Below, piece after piece: positions 57,971-64,000 of a stretch of DNA of 64,000 nucleotides. The DNA lies in NCBI GenBank assembly GCA_037962975.1, contig CM075675.1:42268501-42332500 (forward strand), given 5' to 3'. The notes under the pieces were generated by a model. The model searched no databases and had not been told where the DNA came from. It was given only the letters and a program-made list of their open reading frames with translations. Both the position numbers and the translations under genes were made by a program. The DNA comes from Clitoria ternatea. Lineage: Eukaryota > Streptophyta > Magnoliopsida > Fabales > Fabaceae. Position 1 is the first letter of the stretch; each line of letters opens with the position of its first letter.

Positions 57971-59039
57971 TCGTCCAACCCTTGTAAATCTTGATCTTTG
58001 TCTCGGTGGGCCTAATTGATGTTGGTGTAATACAGTGATGAGCTCCAAAATGGCAAACTTCCTGTAAACCATTTAAATATTTGTCAAGTCTTAGATTACC
58101 AATACCAACATTTGCTCACACAACTCATTTTATGAATCACTAACCTGTGGACCCAAACGTAACATGGCTTGGTAAAATAGTCACAATGCTTTATGGATTT
58201 CCCATACTTGACATCTCATCTACGGAATCAAAGTCGCCTTCAACATTCGTGTCCATATCACTATAATTTGGAATTTCTCCTTCACCATATTCGTCATCTT
58301 CACTACTGTTATATTCCTCAATCACATTATAATCAGGATCATCATCATCATCTGATAGACTGATATTATTTTCAGCTTCAAAAAATAAGGAAAATCAAAG
58401 GTTTAGTGTCATACTCAACAAACTAAATATAAATTGCTCTTAATTTGACTTACTTCCTATCTATGTAAGGCATACTGAGGAACCTATTTGGGTGTGAGGT
58501 AATAAAGGACATAACTCAACATCGAGATATATCTTAATTGCAACCATATTAAATTGTAACTCAAACATTCTTAACAAAACTTCAACCTCTTCATCACCAT
58601 TTATCACAAATCTTAAAAAACTTTTGCTTATTTTATCTACAATCAACCTACTAGTTAATTGAGTAATAACCTACGTCAATCCTAGTTCCAACGTAACAAA
58701 AATTCTTTCTTTTAACTACTCCATAGTAATACCCCGCTTAACCTGCATTAACCTTGTGTCACCCTCTAATGTATACCCTTCTAGGCCTTCATATTTTTGC
58801 CCATTAGTGTACACAATCACTAATATTAGAGATGTCATTCCTACAACCACTACATTGAACAGAAAAACACAGTTCAAGCATGCAGTTTTGGCAAGTGTAA
58901 ACATAACTGAATTATATTACTATAGTCGCACCATCATGCTACAAGCAACCAGAAAAACACAGTTCAAGCATGTGGTTTTGGCAAGAAACCATCTCATAAG
59001 GAAACAAATTTGGGCTTGACCATGAACTCACCATTCAAG

Positions 59040-59234
59040 TAGGCGGTTTACTACACGCAGCTCCAGAGAAAACCGTCTCCCCATCAGACGGTTTTAGTGA
59101 CTAGGGGGACAACTTTTGGCAAACCATAAACCATCCTTCAAAGAGGCGATTTTAGACTTACAAACCGTCTCCCCATGAGACGGTTTTGTTGACGATGAAA
59201 TCATCTTTCCATCAAATGGTTTTATGAAATCGTC
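59040..59234. repeat. Right subterminal repeats of the MULE
   Basis: AAACCGTCTCCCCATCAGAC at about 59073 and AAACCGTCTCCCCATGAGAC at about 59161, with GGCGATTTTAGAC between and a decayed third copy (ATCTTTCCATCAAATGG). Confidence 0.65.
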
Positions 59235-59354
59235 CCTTGACTATATGATTTTGAAAACTAATTTGATGTATTTCACCCTAGACCAAGATTTTTTTTCTCA
59301 TCCACCCCATATCTAAATATATTTTCAAAAGGTACCATATTCTGGTCAAAATCC
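59235..59354 (-). repeat. Right terminal inverted repeat of the MULE
   Basis: Ends TCTGGTCAAAATCC at 59354; the reverse complement matches 45361-45480. Confidence 0.8.
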
Positions 59355-59799
59355 TGAATGAAAGAGAGTATGATAAAAAGAAATAAGAAAAAAAATATAC
59401 ATAAAATTAAAAGGAAAAGTATGATAATAAGATAAAAAATCTTTTTTGTTCAAAGAATAAATTAAATTTTATTTATAAAAATATTTTTTTATTATAATAA
59501 ATTTTAATATATAAAAAGTTTATTTTAATTTATTTTATAATTTTAATAAAAATTTCATTCATTTTTCTTCTATTTGTTATATAAGATGAGAAATAATTTT
59601 CATTGGGCCCCACTTTTTCCCTTTCTCTTTATTCTTTCTTCTAAATAAAGGAAAACTTTTTTCTCCTCTTATTTCTCTCCTTTCTCTTCCCTAAGTCGAA
59701 ACAAATAGTGTTGCCTTTTTCTTTCCAAAAGATATAGTTGGGATTTATATTAACCTTTTTTTGGATTTTTAGGAATTACTCCTAGGGTCACAAGTAGCC
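59355..59799. other. AT-rich DNA, no gene seen
   Basis: A/T-rich and pyrimidine-rich sequence with no frame. Confidence 0.5.
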
Positions 59800-61533
59800 T
59801 TTTCATATTCAGATAGACCGGAGCTAGATGCTTCATCCATTCTAGTTGGAGCTCATTTATCTTCCATCATAAAAACTGTTCAACAACCATGCCACCATAT
59901 TCGATAATTGTATCATATTGCTCTAGGGTCATGTACCATAGAGATGGGTGTCTTCTTTGATATGCTTTCTTTGTTTTTCCTTTGTCAGTTGTCTTAAAAG
60001 GCATAGATTGAGAAGCCCTATCAAGCATAATTTTAATGGTTGTCTAAGGTTTGACAACACATCAGGGTAGCAAAGTGAAAGGATTCCCACTGATAATCTT
60101 TTGAGACCTTTAACTATTTATCCTTGAGAATGCGAATGGCTTCCAAATCCAGCATGAATGGCCAATCGTCCAAGGCTTCAATCACTTTAACATGAGTGAA
60201 GAACACTTTAGGAAAAAGGTCAGAAGGATCTATGAAAGAGATATTTCCTGGTGTGGTTGAGGATGAAGGCTTCTCAGAATGAATAATCTCTATTTTGAGG
60301 TTGTGGTAGCCTTAATTTGGTAGAATAAGGAACATCTCAAGTATGCAACTAAGAGAGGTTTTAGTGTATGAAAGGCAAGGAATAACTTCTTTAATAGGAT
60401 CAAAGTTAGTTCTACCAAGTTCCAGGAAAGAGTGATCAAATTTAGTGAATTGATCAAGGTATGGTTCGCGAGGTGGAGATGATGCATATTCAAAAGGTGG
60501 AGGTGGTGTAGATAGAGGTAAAGGGTTAATGTTTGGTGATGGTGTGTGGGTTTTTATTTTAGTTTGAGTTTACGGGGATGATCTAAGAGGTGTTTAGGAT
60601 GGTGAAGAGATGGTTGTTTAATTTTGTTGAGAAGTGGGTTCAACAGGTTACGTTGGAGGAGTGGTTTCTTCAAAAGTAAGGGCAATACAGACCTTATTCT
60701 TCTTTTGCACTAGCTTTTTAGGGAGAACATATTAGCATACGGTTTTCCTTTTGGAAATAGTAGGCTTTGCAATGATTGATTTCATCTTGATCTGGATCCT
60801 CTTCATAGGGATCTCAGGTTCTTCAGGAGCATAAAATGCCTTTCTTTTTGCTTTAACTTGGAGCTATATAATGGATATACAGTCCTCATCAATGGAAGAG
60901 TCATCTTGTTATGTAGTAGAGAAGCAATAAGGTTAACTAAATATGGCTCAGACCTTTTTTTAACAAAAGGCTCAAGAGCTTGTGGGTCAACAGTAGGGGA
61001 CCAGTCTTAAGGCACACTAATAGCCTTGTTTGAGGTCTTAACTTTAGGATTTCCCGAGTGATTAGACCGTTTATCTCGAGAGTCTTCCTCATGTTTATAT
61101 ATCTTGCTAAACTTTCTTGGGTTAGTACCCATATCCTTTATCCATGATTCATGTTCCCTTTAAGGATTGGGAAAACTTAATGATATACAAGTCACGTCTC
61201 TTGGTTTAAAGATTAGAGATCTTATGGGTTCGACATTCTTCACCTATCCTGGAAATTGAATAATGAATAGGTTTTCTAGAATATAGGAGATTTGAAGTCC
61301 ATAAGGAAAGCAAGCTTATTTATCAAACAATACCTTTCTCATATGGTTCATTGTTAGTACACGCATGTTAATCATCTTTTTCTATTGGGGGTGTTAGATG
61401 TAGAAACAATCAATCAAGTATACATGATCCCTTGAGCCTTTCCTAGCAGCACAACATTTTTTAGTAGTTAAGGTTATCTTTGAACTATTCCCGAGGTTAA
61501 GGTTAGGTTGTACATGCAAAGTACAGTCCACTT
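59800..61533 (-). pseudogene. Decayed ORF resembling retroelement 'putative plant transposon protein'
   Basis: Minus-strand fragments read GSRDHVYLIDCFYI, MRVLTMNHMRKVLFDK, ACFPYGLQISYILENLFI, a Lys/Arg-rich tract, then proline-rich PLPLSTPPPPFEY and PLWYMTLEQYDTII, with frequent stops. The HM...K..FPYGL.I..IL pattern recalls the extra or env-like ORF of Athila/Ogre-type elements (PF20167-like, from memory). The upstream end is cut by solo LTR D. The function and parent element are uncertain. Confidence 0.4.
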
Positions 61534-63280
61534 TGTAACATCCCTAATTTCATTATTTCTTATTTAAAATAAAATTTCAAAGGAATTTGATTATAGTTCT
61601 TTAGAACTTTTTGATTGTTATACAATTTATAATTTTTTGGAATTTTTTATATTTTTTGAGAATGACAAAATACCCTTAACCTTTTATCTAATAACCGAAA
61701 TGCCATTGTCGACATCATCACTTACTTATGCTTGCATCATCAGTTAGGTAATTACTTACATCATAAATAGTCATCGGTAGGTAAATACTTACATCATGAA
61801 TAGTAAAATAAATAATAAAGTAATCTTAAATAGTAAAATTTTATTCCTATAAATAGATGGGTCATTTACAACATTTACACACCAAAAATTAGAAAGAGAA
61901 TCTAGAGAGATAGTGCTTAAGAAATTAGTGGAAAGTAATTTCTTTTGAAAAAAAGAGATTCTACCGGAGGTGTAAGGTAATATTATCTTTCTTCTATATT
62001 TTTTTATGATTATTTAGTTTATTCTTTTTAGCACTCTTAAAGTATTAATATACTATTACTATTATGAATAAGTTACTATGGTAAAAATAAATTACCACTA
62101 TACATTATTTTTACGATTTACTGTTCTATTCACTATTTATTGTTACTATTCACAATTTACCATTTACTGTTATTATTCAAAATTCATTATTTACTATTAT
62201 TATTCAAAATTTATTAGTTACTGTTACTATTCAAAATTTACTATTTACTGTTACTATTCAATATTTACAATTTACTGTTACTATTCATGATTTACTATTT
62301 ACTATTACTATTCATGATTTACTATTTACTGTTACTATTCATGATTTATTATTTACCATTACTTTTCAAAAATTACTATTTATCATTACTATTGATGATT
62401 TACTATTTACCATTACTATTTACTGTTACTATGCATAATTACTATTTATCATTTCTGATAACAATCTTAATTTTCATCTTATGCGTATACTGAAATAAAT
62501 TAGTATTAATATTTTGTTAGAACTCAGAGGCGTAGAGCGAATTCACTTTTGGTAACAATTCAAGGTAAGGGGGCGGGGTGAGATAAGAATATAATATGAA
62601 AATATATAAGAATAATGGGAGGAGTCCTCTACTCCTTTTAAACTTAACAATATTATTATTTTAAAACAATAACTTTTAACTTAAAATTTATAATAATTGT
62701 TATTAATAAATTAAGTATCTCGTGTAACTTAATCTGAAATATCTATTCAAAAACCTAAACTATTATGACCTATGCGAACTGGACTAAACCTATGCAAGAA
62801 CTTGAATTATTATGACCTATACAGATTGGACTAAACCTATGCAAGGACTTGGACTATTATGACCTATATGGACTAAACTAGACCTATGCAAGGACTGGAC
62901 TATCTTGGACTTACATAGACCTATACAAGGAATGAACTATAGGACTTAAAATAAACTTTATTAATTTAAATAACCATTGAATTTTGAATTATGATATTTA
63001 TAACCGATGTTTAATTATTTGATTTGATTATGATTTTTAATATTTATTTGTGATTGATGATGTTTGATTGTGATTGAAAATATTTGATTATGATTGATGA
63101 TCTTGTAATGTAGAGTTTAAGCATATAGCAAGCATGATGGAAAGCTAAAACTCAAGTAAGAATTTAATTATCTCCTACTTCCTTATTTACTTATTCATCT
63201 TTATTGAAATTACTTTTAAGAAATTTCTTAATTTTCAATGAAACTACATAAGTTTTTAGAAATCTCTTTTTATCTTTTAA

Positions 63281-63317
<37 letters not shown>

Positions 63318-64000
63318 TTACTAAAATTAAGGTTTTTAGTTAGTGTATCAGAAAGAAAAAGAAAGAGAAATTATTTTATAAAAATAAATTTTTACTAATA
63401 TTTTAATATATATATATATATATATTATTTTCAAAATGTATAAAAATATTATACAAAATTTTCAAGTATTAAGGTTTTAAAGATTGATAATTCCAAATTT
63501 AAGTTTTTAGTAATTGATTTTGAATTGATTTATAAACTTTCTAAAGAAGGTTGTGAAATATATTTAAGGCTTTGAAACTCAAATTATAATAAGATTTGAT
63601 TTGTGATTTGAAAAGGAACTATACTAAAATTCTATATGTGTGATAAAACTTATTTGAGAATTTGAAAAAGTACAGTTTGCTGGGGTGGCTATGTCGCGAT
63701 TCATAGGCCCTGATAATATAATTGAGTTTCTAAAATCCTTAACCAACTAAAAACGCGAGTAGTTCATGCATCATGAATCATCAAAGAGAAACAAAATGAT
63801 ATTGTCTGGGGATGAATTATAGAAACCGAAGATACATTAAAGGAGGCTTAATTGTGAGCCTTGGGATGATAGGGTGTGAAAGGGTGCTTCAGGGGACCTA
63901 GGGTAGCTCCCTAGTGTCGGGTACTTTCACAATAAAAACATTCTCAATCTGACTAGTCTCTAAGTGTTTCCATGCCAGTTGAGCTGTTCATGTTATTATT
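61534..64000 (+). mobile_element. Solo LTR copy D (TGTAACAYCC family), cut by the window end
   Basis: Starts TGTAACATCCC at 61534 after CACTT (61529-61533). It holds the family marks in order: TATAAATA at 61848-61855, TAAG/GTAATA at 61976/61977, TACTATT array (62050-62460), ACTATTATGACCTATGC-type repeats (62760-62940), TA runs (63284-63315, 63410-63425) and hairpin (63875-63931). The right end is beyond the window, so solo or full-length cannot be decided. Tyr-rich open frames in 62078-62493 are repeat by-products. Confidence 0.8.
63875..63931 (+). other. Conserved hairpin segment in LTR copy D
   Basis: TGTGAAAG at 63875 pairs with CTTTCACA ending at 63931; the core differs from copy A at only a few bases. 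Confidence 0.65.

Larger units (their letters stand above)
53081..58838 (-). pseudogene. MuDR/MULE transposase, split by solo LTR C
   Basis: On the minus strand ATG 58838 starts MTSLILVIVYTNGQ, with further N-terminal parts to 58461 and an acidic stretch (58400-58200). Solo LTR C cuts it at 55086-57970. It resumes with ERDWRVGDDLYVGLKFTSKF and the MuDR N-terminal fold (C..QIDGCSWKMRA, WAGSHTC) at 55046-54807. The catalytic core follows: VDRTFLYGKYWHTLL (first Asp; Gly of VDGT changed to Arg), CFISDRHQSI (second Asp), GWQPPNAYHVFCIRHIASNF, RFGHMTTNLPECINKVMKGA, a SWIM-type zinc segment (about 53400-53500) and a C-terminal GRPKSSRIRNEMDW plus C..C..H..C end. Stops include TAG in WS-FLAQ near 54217 and two in the N-terminus. 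It would cut and move the MULE. Confidence 0.85.
45361..59354. mobile_element. MULE with PMD gene and MuDR-type transposase, hit by two solo LTRs
   Basis: Terminal inverted repeats of about 115 bp: 45361-45480 matches the reverse complement of 59235-59354 (shared TATATTTAGATAT, GGTGGATGA, GGTCTAGGGTGAAATACATC). Subterminal regions on both sides carry repeated AAACCGTCT/GGCGATTTT motifs. Inside are a plus-strand PMD pseudogene and a convergent minus-strand transposase pseudogene. Without solo LTRs B and C the element would be about 7.3 kb. I could not define the 9 bp target duplication. Confidence 0.85.

Noticed and set aside
62078..62493. Tyr-rich frames
   Set aside because: Arise from the TACTATT array of LTR copy D.

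Overview
The window looks like nuclear DNA of a eudicot plant, from a gene-poor, repeat-packed (probably pericentromeric) region. It holds plant-type LTR retrotransposons of the Ty3/gypsy Tat lineage (gag-pol with a second RNase H, plus antisense genes), a MULE with a plant mobile domain (PMD) gene, a copia-like solo LTR and a hAT-like MITE. I found no host gene, tRNA or rRNA. A legume is possible but not shown.

Layout. 1-1561: an old, minus-strand Tat element cut by the window edge (LTR 921-1561, broken gag). 1860-3110: CAY/ACC trinucleotide microsatellite. 3620-4117: dispersed repeat R3. 4118-20678: a ~3.7 kb solo LTR (copy A of a family starting TGTAACAYCC) with a complete Tat element (Tat-1, 7741-20557, TSD ACTTT) nested in it; copy B shows the empty site. 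20679-39374: older LTR-like DNA split by a second complete and very young Tat element (Tat-2, 22288-38261, TSD ACAAC, LTRs nearly identical, intact 1823-residue gag-pol). 39375-42725: remnants of minus-strand gypsy pol. 42726-44006: solo LTR with TSD CTATA. 44633-45176: hAT-like MITE. 45361-59354: a MULE bounded by ~115 bp inverted repeats, with a plus-strand PMD pseudogene and a convergent MuDR-type transposase pseudogene; solo LTRs B (46790-50581) and C (55086-57970) are nested in these genes. 59800-61533: decayed minus-strand ORF. 61534-64000: solo-LTR copy D, cut by the window end.

Most notable: both complete Tat elements carry, between pol and the 3' LTR, an antisense gene that looks like a complete Pol II transcription unit on the minus strand. 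In two of the three copies it has a canonical TATA box; upstream lie paired TGGGCC promoter motifs, then a possible 5'UTR intron, a first exon with a domain like the 'putative gypsy-type transposon' family, one GT-AG phase-1 intron of 82-88 bp at the same place in all three copies, a coiled-coil second exon with a conserved C-terminal block, and a poly(A) signal. Splicing gives lengths divisible by three in all three copies. Because the introns are antisense to the genomic RNA they would survive retrotransposition. Tat-2 carries this unit twice in tandem, along with a second internal polypurine tract. Between pol and these genes lie tandem arrays whose units form small hairpins; in Tat-2 the stems covary while the 7-nt loop length is kept.
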